A stretch of 64,000 nt of DNA from Limimaricola cinnabarinus (GCF_002723615.1 NZ_KZ304951.1:517344-581343), one strand, 5' to 3'; counted from the first letter of the stretch, positions 9,807 through 18,777 are shown. The notes: a model not told the origin generated them from the sequence alone. A program made the numbers and translations.

Positions 9807-11089
9807 GCGCCGCGCCATGGCCGCTGCGGCTCTGGTTCGGCGGGTCGCGGGCGCTGCCGCGCATGGCCGAGATCGCGCTGGCGCGGCGGGTGCATCGCGG
9901 CCAGAACTCAGCTCCAGCCCGCCTGAGCGAGCGGCTGGGCCGCGCCACGCTCGACCGCCCCCAAGGCCCGCTCGTCTGGATCAACGCCGCCTCGGTGGGC
10001 GAGGTCGCCTCCATTGCCGATCTCGCGCGCGACCTGATGGCCGAGGGTTTTACCGTTCTCGTGACTACCACCACCACGACGGGCGGCGCCCGCGCCCGGC
10101 GGATCGAAGGCGCGCTGCACCAGTACCAGCCGCTCGACACCGCCCGCGCGACGCGGGCCTTCCTCGATCACTGGCGGCCCGACCTCGCCTGCTTCGTCGA
10201 GGGCGATCTCTGGCCCCGGCTGCTGGCGGAGACCGGCGCGCGGGATGTGCCGCTGGCGCTGCTCAACGCCCGGCCCTCGAAATCGCGCGCCCGCGCGCCC
10301 CGGCTCAATGCCGCGCTTCTGTCGCGCTTCGATCTCGTCACCGCGCAGTCGGAGGCGGTGCGCGCGGAAATCCTGTCGCTCGGGCTCGATCCCGCGCGCG
10401 TTCTGGCGCCCGGCGATCTCAAATCCGCGGCCAGCCCCCTGCCCGCCGATCCGGCGCGCCTCGCCCTGCTCGAAGCGGATCTCGCGGGCGCGCCGCTCTG
10501 GGCCGCCGTCTCGACCCATGCCGAGGACGAGCGCGAGGTGATCGCGGCGCATCTCGCCGCGCGCGCGGCGCAGCCGGGGCTGCGGCTGATCCTCGCCCCG
10601 CGCCACCCCGACCGCGCCCCGATGGTGGAGCATGCGCTGCGCGAGGCCGGGTTCGGCGTGGCGCGCGGCGAAAGGCCCGGCGATGCCGAGGTCTGGCTCG
10701 TCGACCGCATGGGCGAGACGGGGGCGATCTTTCGCCTCGCGCCGCTCGTCTTTCTCGGCGGCTCATTCGGCCCGCAGGGCGGGCACAACCCATGGGAGGC
10801 CGCCACGCTTGGCGCGGCGCTGCTGCACGGCCCGCGCGTCAGCAACGCCGCCGGGGCCTATGCCACGCTCGACGAAACGGGCGCCGCGCGCGAGGTCGCG
10901 GATGGGGCGGCGCTGGGCCATGCCATAGCCGCGCTGATCGGCACGCCAGAGATCGACGCGATGCGCGCGGCGGCGCGAAAGATCATGGCGGATCGCGGGC
11001 AGGCACGCCCCGCCACGCTGGAGGCGCTGCGCGCGCTCATGACCGCGCGGCTTGCACCCGGCCATACATCCTCTAAGGCGGCCCCATGA
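9803..11089 (+). CDS. waaA: 3-deoxy-D-manno-octulosonic acid (Kdo) transferase
   Basis: Adds Kdo from CMP-Kdo to lipid A precursors at the cytoplasmic face of the inner membrane. The 428-residue protein has the GT30 N-terminal domain: INAASVGEV with the catalytic Glu, the Thr-rich [10 protein letters not shown] segment, and a FVEGDLWP block matching FIE.ELWP of homologues, then [10 protein letters not shown]. The C-terminal GT-B half carries [10 protein letters not shown] and [17 protein letters not shown], the conserved nucleotide-binding region. The usual long hydrophobic N-terminal anchor is weak here. It overlaps moaA and the following gene by ATGA junctions. Confidence 0.95.
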   Translation: MSAAPWPLRLWFGGSRALPRMAEIALARRVHRGQNSAPARLSERLGRATLDRPQGPLVWINAASVGEVASIADLARDLMAEGFTVLVTTTTTTGGARARRIEGALHQYQPLDTARATRAFLDHWRPDLACFVEGDLWPRLLAETGARDVPLALLNARPSKSRARAPRLNAALLSRFDLVTAQSEAVRAEILSLGLDPARVLAPGDLKSAASPLPADPARLALLEADLAGAPLWAAVSTHAEDEREVIAAHLAARAAQPGLRLILAPRHPDRAPMVEHALREAGFGVARGERPGDAEVWLVDRMGETGAIFRLAPLVFLGGSFGPQGGHNPWEAATLGAALLHGPRVSNAAGAYATLDETGAAREVADGAALGHAIAALIGTPEIDAMRAAARKIMADRGQARPATLEALRALMTARLAPGHTSSKAAP

Positions 11090-12075
11090 CATTGCGCGCC
11101 GTGATCCTGAACGACACCTCCACCCGCTACCACCATGGCTGCGCCCGGGTGATGCGGCTTCTGGCCGAGGGGCTGGAGCGGCACGGGCTGAGCGTCACCG
11201 CCCGCAGCCCCGCCCGGCACGACTGGGCCGCCGATGAGGGGTTTCTCGACGCGATGCGCGCGGCGCAGGTCATCGTCGTCAATGGCGAGGGGACGCTGCA
11301 TCACGGCCGTCCGGCGGGGGCGCGGCTGCTGGAGGTGGCCGGTCATCCCGCGCGCGGCGCCACGCCGCTCGCGCTCGTCAACGCGCTTTGGCAGGACAAC
11401 CCCGAAAGCTGGTCCGCGCCGCTCTCGCGCTTCGATCTCATCGCCGCGCGTGACAGTGAAAGCGCGCGCGCCATGGCCGGGGCGGCAGGCAGGGACGCGC
11501 GCTGGCTGCCCGATCTTTCGCTCTCGGCCCCGGCGCATGTCGCGCCCCTGCCCCGTCACGGCGTGATCGTCGGCGACAGCGTGAAGCCCGGCCCGCGCCG
11601 GGTGCTGGGCCGCGCCGCCACCCGGCTCGACGCGGCCACGCTCGTCCCGACCAAGACCCTGAATGGCGGGCCGTGGCGCTTTGCCCCCGCCCGCGCGGCG
11701 CTGGCGGCGGCGTGGTATGGCGGGCTGGGCCTGCCTGCGCTCGAAATGCCCGCGACCGAGGCCGCCTATCTCGACCGCATCGCCCGCGCGCGGCTGCACC
11801 TCACTGGGCGGTTTCACGCGGTCTGCCTGTCGATGCTGACCGAAACGCCCTTTCTGGCGCTCGGCTCCAACGCCTCCAAGATCGAGCGGCTGCTGGCGGA
11901 TGCGGGTCTCGGCCCGTCGCGGCTGCTGCCACCCGAGGCGCTGGCAGAGCCGCCGGGCGAAGCGCCCTTTACCGAGGACGAAGTGCAGGCGATCCGGCGG
12001 TTTCGCGAAATGGCGCAGGACCGCGCCGAGGCGCTCTTCGCCGATATCGCGGCATTGGCGCGGAGGAACGCATGA
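11086..12075 (+). CDS. polysaccharide pyruvyl transferase family protein
   Basis: A 329-residue GT-B-like protein of the polysaccharide pyruvyl transferase type. Supporting features are the N-terminal VNGEGTLHHG block, which resembles the glycine-rich NGEGTIH segment of the family, and the C-terminal LTGRFHAVCLSMLTETPFLALGSNASKIE block, which matches the family motif (GxRFHAxxxxxxxxxPxxxxxxxxK). Such enzymes usually add pyruvate ketals to sugars of exopolysaccharide or cell-wall glycans; some members act on other substrates. It sits between waaA and a GT29-like gene, with ATGA overlaps on both sides, so a role in decorating lipopolysaccharide or a Kdo-linked glycan is inferred. Confidence 0.75.
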   Translation: MTLRAVILNDTSTRYHHGCARVMRLLAEGLERHGLSVTARSPARHDWAADEGFLDAMRAAQVIVVNGEGTLHHGRPAGARLLEVAGHPARGATPLALVNALWQDNPESWSAPLSRFDLIAARDSESARAMAGAAGRDARWLPDLSLSAPAHVAPLPRHGVIVGDSVKPGPRRVLGRAATRLDAATLVPTKTLNGGPWRFAPARAALAAAWYGGLGLPALEMPATEAAYLDRIARARLHLTGRFHAVCLSMLTETPFLALGSNASKIERLLADAGLGPSRLLPPEALAEPPGEAPFTEDEVQAIRRFREMAQDRAEALFADIAALARRNA

Positions 12076-12686
12076 ACCGGATTCTCTTCGAGATCGCCAA
12101 GCGCCGCGGCGACGAGGCACGGCTGGCGCGGCTCGGCCTTCCCGAAAAGGCGCTTTCGGACCGCCTTCGGGGGCGAAGCGTCGCGCTTGTCGGCAATGCA
12201 CGCTCGCTGTCGGAAAAGGCGCAGGGGGCAGAGATCGACGCCGCCGATATCGTGATCCGGCTCAACGCCGCGCCGATGCCCTCGTCGGCCTCGCATGGCA
12301 CGCGCACCGACTGGCTCGCCATCTCGACGCCCGTGCCCGCCGAGACGATCGCGGAGCGGGCGCCGGAGCTGATCCTGTGGATGACGCCCAAGCGCCGCCG
12401 CCTGTCCTGGCGCATCGCGCGCGCGCCCGGCTTCGTGCTCTGGCCCGCCGCGCGCAACGCGGCGCTGGCCGAGCGGCTGGGCTCACGGCCCACCACCGGG
12501 GCGATGGCGATCGACCTGCTGGCGCGGTCGGACGCCGCGCGGATCCGGCTGCACGGCTTCGATTTCTTCCATTCGCTGTCGTTGTCGGGCGGGCGCGGTG
12601 CGGCGGATGTGCCGCATGACTTCGCCGCCGAGCGCGACTGGGTCGCCGGCCTCGTCGCCGCCGACCCGCGCCTCACCCTCGCCTGA
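12072..12686 (+). CDS. GT29 (sialyltransferase)-like protein
   Basis: A 204-residue protein with the pattern of glycosyltransferase family 29. An L-motif-like block lies at about residues 36-80 (SVALVGNARSL, then IDAADIVIRLN, then HGTRTDWLAIS). An S-motif-like block follows at about 140-165 (RPTTGAMAIDLLA, then IRLHGFDFF). Classical GT29 enzymes are eukaryotic sialyltransferases; bacterial and plant relatives exist, and some plant members are linked to Kdo-containing pectin. The start ATG at 12072 overlaps the previous stop and has GGAGG 7 nt upstream. The place after waaA suggests a Kdo-like donor or acceptor, which is inference. It has no membrane anchor. Confidence 0.65.
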   Translation: MNRILFEIAKRRGDEARLARLGLPEKALSDRLRGRSVALVGNARSLSEKAQGAEIDAADIVIRLNAAPMPSSASHGTRTDWLAISTPVPAETIAERAPELILWMTPKRRRLSWRIARAPGFVLWPAARNAALAERLGSRPTTGAMAIDLLARSDAARIRLHGFDFFHSLSLSGGRGAADVPHDFAAERDWVAGLVAADPRLTLA

Positions 12687-12688
12687 GA

Positions 12689-13852
12689 TCAGGCCGCCGG
12701 CATCCGCCGCTCGACGATGCCCGCCCACCACGAGCAGCCCGTCGGGATCGCCTCGTCGGAAAAGTCGTATTCGGGGTGATGCACCGAGGCCGTGTCGCCA
12801 TTGCCCACGAGGATATAGGCGCCGGGCCGCTCTTCGAGCATGTAGGCGAAATCCTCGCCGCCCATGATCAGCGGCGCCTCGGCGCAATCGCCCGAGATCT
12901 CACGCGCCACCTCGGCCGCGAACTCGGTCTCGGCCCCGTGGTTGATCATCACCGGGTAGCCCTTGATGTAGTTGACCTTCGCCTCGGCCCCGTAGGCTTG
13001 CGCCGTCGTCTCGGCGATCGCGGTGAGCCGCTCCTGACCGAGCTTGCGCAGCTCGGGCGACATGGTGCGCACCGTGCCCTTCATGTGGACCCGCTGGGCG
13101 ATCACGTTGAACGCCTTGGACGAGGTCTCGAAGGAGGTGACGGAGACCACGATCTGCTCGGTCGGGTCGGCGTTGCGGCTGGCGATGCTCTGCAGCGCCA
13201 GCACGACATGGCTCGCGACAAGCGTCGAATCGACCGTCTCATGCGGCTTGGCGGCATGGCCGCCGCGGCCCTCGATGGTGATCTCGAACTGGTCGGTCGA
13301 GGCGAAGAAGGCACCGGGCCGGATCGCGAACTGTCCCAGCGGGATGCCGGGCCAGTTGTGCATGCCATAGACCTCCTGGATGCCGAAGCGCTCCATCAGC
13401 CCGTCCTCGCACATCTCGCACCCGCCGCCGCCGCCCTCCTCGGCGGGCTGGAAGATGACGACCACCGTGCCGTCGAAATTGCGCGTCTCGGAGAGGTATT
13501 TCGCCGCCCCCAGGAGCATCGCGGTATGGCCGTCATGGCCGCAGGCATGCATCGCGCCGCTCGTCCTGGAGGCATAGGGCTTGCCGGTCTGCTCGTGGAT
13601 CGGCAGCGCGTCCATGTCGGCCCTGAGCCCGATCACCTTGCCCGAACCGGTCTCCTTGCCGCGGATCACGCCGACCACGCCGGTCCGGCCCAGCCCCTCG
13701 ACCACCTCGTCGCAGCCGAAGGCGCGCAGCTTCTCGGCCACCAGCGCCGAGGTGCGATGCGTCTCGTAGAGGATTTCGGGGTTCTCGTGCAGGTCGCGCC
13801 GCCACTCGGTGATCTCGGGGAGAAGCTCGGCGAAGCGGTTCTTGATCGGCAT
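12689..13852 (-). CDS. M20 family amidohydrolase (hippurate hydrolase/IAA-amino acid hydrolase type)
   Basis: A 387-residue metallo-amidohydrolase. The metal-binding motif HACGHDGH is at residues 102-109, preceded by RADMDALPI; the PAEEGGGGG block carries the catalytic Glu, and HETVDSTLVASHVVLALQSI and the GGEDFAYML block near the C-terminus complete the M20D family set. Such enzymes cleave N-acyl amino acids or amide-linked conjugates; the substrate cannot be read from sequence. The start ATG at 13852 (MPIKNRF) was chosen because upstream residues are Pro/Arg-rich and not conserved. It converges with the GT29-like gene, only 2 nt apart. Confidence 0.93.
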   Translation of the reverse strand: MPIKNRFAELLPEITEWRRDLHENPEILYETHRTSALVAEKLRAFGCDEVVEGLGRTGVVGVIRGKETGSGKVIGLRADMDALPIHEQTGKPYASRTSGAMHACGHDGHTAMLLGAAKYLSETRNFDGTVVVIFQPAEEGGGGGCEMCEDGLMERFGIQEVYGMHNWPGIPLGQFAIRPGAFFASTDQFEITIEGRGGHAAKPHETVDSTLVASHVVLALQSIASRNADPTEQIVVSVTSFETSSKAFNVIAQRVHMKGTVRTMSPELRKLGQERLTAIAETTAQAYGAEAKVNYIKGYPVMINHGAETEFAAEVAREISGDCAEAPLIMGGEDFAYMLEERPGAYILVGNGDTASVHHPEYDFSDEAIPTGCSWWAGIVERRMPAA

Positions 13853-13946
13853 GACGGGTCCTTCGAAAGGCAGAATGTCGGGTGCGGGCGGGAGAGTGCG
13901 CCCAAGCGGGCGCGGGTGCAAGCCGGCAGGGCGGCTTGCCGCGTCG

Positions 13947-14750
13947 TCAGGGACGCCAGTGTTCGGCCACCCAAGGGGTCGGCTTGATGTAGTGGCGCAG
14001 GTAGCGCAGGGGCCGGTCCTGCCGGGTTTTCGACATCAGCCCGCGCAGATGCGCCCCCGCGCTTTCGGGCGCATAGGGCGGATAATGCCCCTCGATGGCA
14101 TGGGTGGGATGCAGCCCGCCGGGAAAGATCACGATGCGCGCCTCCGAAGGCAGCTTGGGCGCGGCGAGGTAATTGAGCGGGAACGGCCTGCGGCAATGCA
14201 TGCGGAAATGCCGGACCCATGCCTTGGGAAACAGCTTCGCCCCGCCCGGCGCGTTGCGCGTCACGAAGCGCTGCTCGAAGCGGAACTCGTCGGCGATGCC
14301 CTGCGGGTCGGCGCGGAACCGCTCCTGCAGCGGCACCAGCTTGCCCACCGGAAAGCGGAACACGGAGGTCTGGCCGAGCTTTTCCAGGGGCGTGTTGGGG
14401 TTGCGCGACAGGATCACGTCTTCGGGGTCGCCATGGGTGAAGAAATCGTCGAGCGATCCGGTCACGACGAGATCGAGATCCATGAACAGGACCGGCCCGG
14501 TGAGGGAGCCGAGCTTCGGCCCCCAGAGCCGCGACTTGGGCCAGATGCCCTTGGAGTTCTTCGGCATCTCCACGTCGATCGGCGGCAGATCCTCGCACTG
14601 GACCTCTGGCCGGATGCCCTCGCGGGTGTCGGTGAAGCAGGTGAAGCTGAAGGGCGGCGTGATGTTGCGCGCGACCATGCCATAGAGCCGGTTGATGAAG
14701 GGCGCGCCGTATTTCGTGCCCCAATTGATGCAGATCACCTGCTTGATCAT
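13947..14750 (-). CDS. putative GT-A type glycosyltransferase
   Basis: A 267-residue protein with a likely GT-A fold. The N-terminal strand VICINWGTKYG and the FSFTCFTD block resemble donor-binding regions. A DxD-like motif (FMDLDLVVTGSLDDFF, Asp residues near 95-97) would hold the metal and nucleotide sugar. Residues after it (SRNPNT, FRFPVGK) fit a small-sugar transferase similar to family 8-type proteins common in Rhodobacteraceae. The start ATG at 14750 has GAGGAGG 6 nt upstream; the codon before is GTG. The sugar and acceptor are unknown; proximity to waaA and the GT29-like gene suggests cell-surface glycan synthesis. Confidence 0.65.
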   Translation of the reverse strand: MIKQVICINWGTKYGAPFINRLYGMVARNITPPFSFTCFTDTREGIRPEVQCEDLPPIDVEMPKNSKGIWPKSRLWGPKLGSLTGPVLFMDLDLVVTGSLDDFFTHGDPEDVILSRNPNTPLEKLGQTSVFRFPVGKLVPLQERFRADPQGIADEFRFEQRFVTRNAPGGAKLFPKAWVRHFRMHCRRPFPLNYLAAPKLPSEARIVIFPGGLHPTHAIEGHYPPYAPESAGAHLRGLMSKTRQDRPLRYLRHYIKPTPWVAEHWRP

Positions 14751-14820
14751 CACGCGCCTCCTCGGTTGCGGCCCCTTTCCCTAACGCGCCATGCGCGGCG
14801 CGGCCAGACAGCAGGGCCGG

Positions 14821-14844
14821 ACGGCAGGGTAGACGGCAGGGTAG
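14821..14844. repeat. 12-bp tandem duplication
   Basis: ACGGCAGGGTAG occurs twice head to tail, followed by a partial third unit (ACGGTGCGG), and a related ACAGCAGGGCCGG lies just before. It fills the gap between the glycosyltransferase gene start and the DUF3422 gene stop. It could be a replication-slippage product; no function is apparent. Confidence 0.7.
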
Positions 14845-14859
14845 ACGGTGCGGGGGAGC

Positions 14860-16131
14860 TCAGTGCAGCCGCTTGCGGATGCGCCGCAGCATCAGCCAGA
14901 CCAGCGCCACCACCGGCAGCACCAGCGCCGCCGTCAGCGCCGTCTTGTCGAGCCCCAAGGGATAGGCGGCGGGGCCGAGCAGATAGGCCGCGAGGCTCAC
15001 GGCATAATAGCTGATCGCCACGACGCTGAGCCCCTCGACCGTGTGCTGCAGCCGAAGCTGCGCATCGGCGCGGCGGTCCATCGAGGCGAGCAGCTCCTGA
15101 TTCTGGGCCGAGCGTTCCACATCGACCCGCGTGCGCAGAAGATCGCCCGCCCGCGCCGCGCGCTCGGACATGGCGGCAAGGCGGCGATCGGTCGATTCGA
15201 CCGTGCGCATCGCCGGATCGAAGCGGCGCATCATGAATTCGGCAAAGCTCTGACGTCCGCCGAAGCGGGTTTCGCGCAGCACGCCGATGCGCTGGTGGAC
15301 CAGCGTCTCGTAGGCCCGTGTCGCGCCCGAGCGAAAGCCCGATTGCGCGCGCAGCTTCTCAAGCTCGGCCGAGACCTCCAGGAGCACCGCCAGCGTCGCC
15401 GCCGGATCGCCGGGGCCCGCCGCCATTTCCGCCACGAGATCCGACAGCCGCTCCTCCAGCACGCCGATGCGCGGCCCCATGGCGCGCGCCTGCGCCAGCC
15501 CCAGCATCGCCATGGTCTTGTAGGTCTCGATCTCGCACAGCCGCTGCACCACCCGGCCGATCCGCCGCTCGCCCGTGCCGGGCCGCGCAAAGACGGCAAA
15601 GCGCATGTGTCCCGCCGGATCGATGCGGAAATCCCCCGCCACGATCAGCTGGTCGTCGAGCACACGGCTCACCGCCATGCTCTCGGCCACGAACCACGCC
15701 TCCGCCCGCCGCGCGATCTCCTCCTCGCCCGCCGCCAGCTCCACCCGGATGAGCGCCGATGTGAGCCTGCGGCCCGGGGCCGCGTCGAGCCAGTCGGCCG
15801 GAAACCCCGCGAGCCCTTCGCGAAAGGGCGGCTCGGAAGCGCCGTCGCTCAGGATCATGTAGGTCGAGAACTCGGTGTGGCTTTCCCATTTCAACCGGTG
15901 CCGCCCGATCTGCCCCGACCAATGCGTGGCACCGGGCTGCGGATGCGCCGCGCCGAACCAGTCGAGCAGCGCCAGAAGATGCGCCCGCTCGGCCTCCATG
16001 TCGCGCGGGCTGCCCTCCGCCGGGCCGATGGCGAGGAACGCCGCCTGCCCCGGCGCGCCGAGGCTCGGAAAGGGGCGCGCATGCAGCTCGTTGGCCAGCT
16101 CTTGGCGCAGGGGATGATCGGTAAGGGTCAT
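14860..16131 (-). CDS. DUF3422 family membrane-anchored protein
   Basis: A 423-residue protein of the DUF3422 family, annotated in places as egg-lysin-like without functional support. It starts with the family-typical [17 protein letters not shown] long soluble, helix-rich middle follows, and two hydrophobic segments near the C-terminus (about residues 365-385 and 390-412) should anchor it in the inner membrane, with a final basic tail RRIRKRLH. The start at 16131 directly precedes the conserved N-terminus; the frame is open upstream, but that part is not conserved. It is divergent from the monooxygenase gene with a 186-nt intergenic region. Function unknown. Confidence 0.85.
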   Translation of the reverse strand: MTLTDHPLRQELANELHARPFPSLGAPGQAAFLAIGPAEGSPRDMEAERAHLLALLDWFGAAHPQPGATHWSGQIGRHRLKWESHTEFSTYMILSDGASEPPFREGLAGFPADWLDAAPGRRLTSALIRVELAAGEEEIARRAEAWFVAESMAVSRVLDDQLIVAGDFRIDPAGHMRFAVFARPGTGERRIGRVVQRLCEIETYKTMAMLGLAQARAMGPRIGVLEERLSDLVAEMAAGPGDPAATLAVLLEVSAELEKLRAQSGFRSGATRAYETLVHQRIGVLRETRFGGRQSFAEFMMRRFDPAMRTVESTDRRLAAMSERAARAGDLLRTRVDVERSAQNQELLASMDRRADAQLRLQHTVEGLSVVAISYYAVSLAAYLLGPAAYPLGLDKTALTAALVLPVVALVWLMLRRIRKRLH

Positions 16132-16317
16132 GGCGGCTCCGAAGGGCTGACGTGGCGTGAGGATGACCGCCGCGCGCACCGCTGTAAACCGCCGAAAACT
16201 GCGCATGCTCAGCATGTTGGCGCATGCGTTCGCATACCGCGTCGGGGCTGTGCGGCTCTTGAGGTTTCGCTCAGACCGCCCCGGCCCCATATCGGGGGTC
16301 GAACGCCAGGAGCCGAC

Positions 16318-17322
16318 ATGCAGAAGTTTTCCCTACTCGATCTCGCCCCCGTCACCGAAGACGAAACCCCGGCGCAGGCGCTGGCCCATGCCGCCGATCT
16401 CGCCCGCCACGCCGAGGCCCTGGGCTATCACCGCTATTGGCTGGCCGAGCATCACAACATGCCCGGCATCGCCTCCGCCGCCACGGCGGTGGCGATCGGC
16501 CATGTCGCGCAGGCGACATCGACCATCCGCGTCGGCGCGGGCGGCATCATGCTGCCCAACCACGCGCCGCTGATCGTGGCCGAGCAGTTCGGCACGCTCG
16601 ACGCGCTGCACCCCGGCCGGGTCGATCTCGGGCTGGGGCGCGCGCCCGGCACCGACGGCGCCACCGCGCAGGCGCTGCGCCGCTACAACCAGTCCGCCGA
16701 CGCCTTCCCGCAGGACGTGGTCGAGCTGATCTCCTATCTCGACGATGACGAGGGCCGCGGCCCGGTGCGGGCGATGCCGGGCATGGGCTCGCATCTGCCG
16801 GTCTGGATCCTCGGCTCATCGACCTTCGGCGCGCAGCTCGCCGCCTATCTCGGCCTGCCCTACGCCTTTGCCAGCCATTTCGCGCCGCAGATGCTCGAGC
16901 CCGCGATCAAGGCCTACCGCGAGGGGTTCCGCCCCTCCGAGCGGCTGTCGGAGCCCTATTTCATGATGGCCGCCGGGCTGCACGCCGCCGACACGGACGA
17001 GGAGGCGCGCTATCACCGCTCCTCGCAGATCCTGTCCTTCGCGCGGCTGCGCACCGGCACGCCGGGCCGCCTGTCGCGCCCGGTCGAAAACGTGGCCGAT
17101 CACGTGCCCGCCAGCGCCATCGCGGGCGCCGAGGCGGCGCTGTCGGTCTCGGCCACGGGCGGCCCCGACACGGTGCGCCGCCAGCTCGGCGCGCTGATCG
17201 AGCGCTACCGGCCCGACGAGTTGATGCTGACCGGCATGATGTTCGACCCAGAGGCGCGCAAGCGCAGCTTCGAGATCGGCGCAGAGGCCCTGTCGGACAT
17301 GAAAACGCCCGCCATGACCTGA
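16318..17322 (+). CDS. luciferase-like flavin-dependent monooxygenase (MsnO8-type)
   Basis: A 334-residue LLM-class oxidoreductase, expected to use reduced FMN or F420-like flavin and oxygen. Family features are the N-terminal FSLLDLAPV, the block [66 protein letters not shown], and [21 protein letters not shown] lies 6 nt before the ATG at 16318. It is a single gene followed by a strong hairpin. The substrate is unknown; members of this subgroup are common in bacteria as orphan monooxygenases. Confidence 0.9.
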   Translation: MQKFSLLDLAPVTEDETPAQALAHAADLARHAEALGYHRYWLAEHHNMPGIASAATAVAIGHVAQATSTIRVGAGGIMLPNHAPLIVAEQFGTLDALHPGRVDLGLGRAPGTDGATAQALRRYNQSADAFPQDVVELISYLDDDEGRGPVRAMPGMGSHLPVWILGSSTFGAQLAAYLGLPYAFASHFAPQMLEPAIKAYREGFRPSERLSEPYFMMAAGLHAADTDEEARYHRSSQILSFARLRTGTPGRLSRPVENVADHVPASAIAGAEAALSVSATGGPDTVRRQLGALIERYRPDELMLTGMMFDPEARKRSFEIGAEALSDMKTPAMT

Positions 17323-17348
17323 GCCGGGGCGGGCGCGAAATCGCGATG

Positions 17349-17368
17349 CGGGCGGCGCGAGCCGCCCG
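17349..17368 (+). terminator. terminator between the monooxygenase and decarboxylase genes
   Basis: An 8-bp perfect stem, CGGGCGGC (17349-17356) with GCCGCCCG (17361-17368), closed by a GCGA tetraloop and followed by TTTCCGTTC. It lies 27 nt after the monooxygenase stop and 8 nt from the stop of the convergent decarboxylase gene, so it can serve both. Confidence 0.7.
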
Positions 17369-17375
17369 TTTCCGT

Positions 17376-18545
17376 TCAGATCACCACCACGTCCAGCGGC
17401 GGAAAGCCGTTGAAGCAGACCGAGGAATAGGTCGAGGTATAGGCCCCGGTGTTGCGGATGAGTACCCGGTCGCCCGATTTGAGGCTCAAGGGCAGGTTCA
17501 TGGGCCGCTTTTCGTAAAGCACGTCGGCGCTGTCGCAGGACGGACCGGCAAGGATGCAAGGCCCCGTCGTCTCGCCGTCATGCGGGGTGACGAACTGGTA
17601 GCGGATCGCCTCGCCCTCGGTCTCGGCCAGCCCCGAGAAACGGCCGATCGAGAGATAGACCCAGCGATGCATGTCGCGCTCGGACTTGCGCGAGGTGAGC
17701 ATCACCTCGCAGGCGATCACGCCGGCTTCGGCGACCATGCCGCGGCCCGGCTCGGCCATGATGCGGCGCGCGCCCGGGAAACGGTCCTCGACAAGCGCCA
17801 TCACGGCGGCGGCGTAATCGGTCGGCGCCTGGATCTCCTCGCCGTAGAAGGCCGGGAAACCGCCGCCGATGTTGAGAAGCTCCAGATCGTGGCCCGCCTC
17901 GCGCGCCGCCGCCCAGATGGTCGACAGCTCGTCGAGCACCGGCGCCCACATCTCGGCATGGCGCGTCTGCGAGCCCACGTGGAACGAGAAGCCCAGCGGC
18001 TCCAGCCCCAGCTCGATCGCGCGGTCCAGAAGCTTCAGCGCGGTGTCGCGGTCGCAGCCGAACTTGCGGGTGAGCGGCCAGTCGGCGGTCGAGGTCTCGA
18101 CGATCAGGCGCACATAGACCTGCGCGCCCGGCGCGTGCTCGGCGATCTTCTCAAGCTCCTCCTCGGCATCGACGGCGAACATGCGGATGCCCGCGTGATG
18201 CGCGAAGGCGATGTCGGAGACGCGCTTGATGGTATTGCCGAAGGAGACATGCTCGGGCCGCGCGCCCTGGGACAGGCACAGCTCGATCTCGGCGCGCGAG
18301 GCGGCGTCGAAATGCGAGCCGAGGGCCACGAGCCGCTCGATGATCGCGGGATGCGGGTTGGCCTTCACCGCGTAATGGATGTCGGCGCGGCCCAGACCGG
18401 CGCGCAGCGCCTCGAACTGGGTCTCCACCCGGTCCACGTCGATGACCAGCGTCGGCCGGTCGAACTCGGTGGTGGCCGCATAGGCCTCCAGGCGGGAATC
18501 GACGGCGAAAGAGGGGGCGCTGGCGCCCGCGTAATATGCAGTCAT
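17376..18545 (-). CDS. ornithine/lysine decarboxylase, PLP fold type III
   Basis: A 389-residue enzyme of the eukaryotic-like (alanine-racemase fold) ornithine decarboxylase family, giving putrescine or cadaverine for polyamine synthesis. The PLP Lys is residue 61 in IHYAVKANPHP. The glycine loop is LNIGGGFPAFYG, the phosphate-binding block is AEPGRGMVAEAG, and the C-terminal Cys lies in CDSADVLYE. ATG at 18545 has GGAG 6 nt upstream; another ATG two codons earlier (18551) sits directly against that site. A leader of roughly 150 nt with an 18-codon ORF and hairpins precedes it, which suggests control by ornithine or polyamines. Confidence 0.93.
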   Translation of the reverse strand: MTAYYAGASAPSFAVDSRLEAYAATTEFDRPTLVIDVDRVETQFEALRAGLGRADIHYAVKANPHPAIIERLVALGSHFDAASRAEIELCLSQGARPEHVSFGNTIKRVSDIAFAHHAGIRMFAVDAEEELEKIAEHAPGAQVYVRLIVETSTADWPLTRKFGCDRDTALKLLDRAIELGLEPLGFSFHVGSQTRHAEMWAPVLDELSTIWAAAREAGHDLELLNIGGGFPAFYGEEIQAPTDYAAAVMALVEDRFPGARRIMAEPGRGMVAEAGVIACEVMLTSRKSERDMHRWVYLSIGRFSGLAETEGEAIRYQFVTPHDGETTGPCILAGPSCDSADVLYEKRPMNLPLSLKSGDRVLIRNTGAYTSTYSSVCFNGFPPLDVVVI

Positions 18546-18551
18546 GTGCAT

Positions 18552-18660
18552 CTCCGATAGACAGACGGGGGCCCGGAGGGGGCCGGCGGTTCCAAGGGAG
18601 ACGTTACCGTCGCTGCATAAACGCGTGCTGGTCTGTGCGTAGGCCCCCCGAGGGAGACAT
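18552..18660 (-). promoter_or_regulatory. structured leader of the decarboxylase gene (speF-leader-like)
   Basis: The 5' leader of the decarboxylase mRNA. From the upstream end it holds an 18-codon ORF, a small hairpin GACG-GUAA-CGUC (18611-18600) with the ORF's stop in its tetraloop, a CCCUUGGAACC stretch, and a hairpin GGCCC-CCUCC-GGGCC (18584-18570) ending 15 nt before the ribosome site. A conserved RNA called the speF leader is known upstream of alphaproteobacterial ornithine decarboxylase genes; this layout fits that family, though the match was judged by eye. It may act by attenuation or by controlling ribosome access. Confidence 0.55.
18604..18660 (-). CDS. putative leader peptide upstream of the decarboxylase gene
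   Basis: An 18-residue ORF, MSPSGGLRTDQHAFMQRR, stop TAA, lying 58 nt upstream of the decarboxylase start. The last codons give two Arg just before the stop, and the stop sits in the loop of a small hairpin. In gammaproteobacteria the unrelated-looking SpeFL leader peptide senses ornithine inside the ribosome and induces speF; a similar role here is inference. No strong ribosome site is visible (TGGACGC precedes the ATG), so translation is uncertain. Confidence 0.4.
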   Translation of the reverse strand: MSPSGGLRTDQHAFMQRR

Positions 18661-18706
18661 GCGTCCAGGCGTGGCCAGAGGCGCGTGCGTTGGCGTCTTG
18701 AGCGGG

Positions 18707-18735
18707 CATTTGGGGCAAACACCGAGTCGGATCAA
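18707..18735 (-). promoter_or_regulatory. possible promoter of the decarboxylase leader
   Basis: On the minus strand TTGATC (18735-18730) and CAAATG (18712-18707) are 17 nt apart. The -10 match is poor, but the placement would start the transcript near 18700, about 40 nt before the leader ORF. It is a weak call. Confidence 0.3.
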
Positions 18736-18777
18736 GGGGAAATCCCGGGAAAAACGAGATTTTTTTTCACGGCGGTT

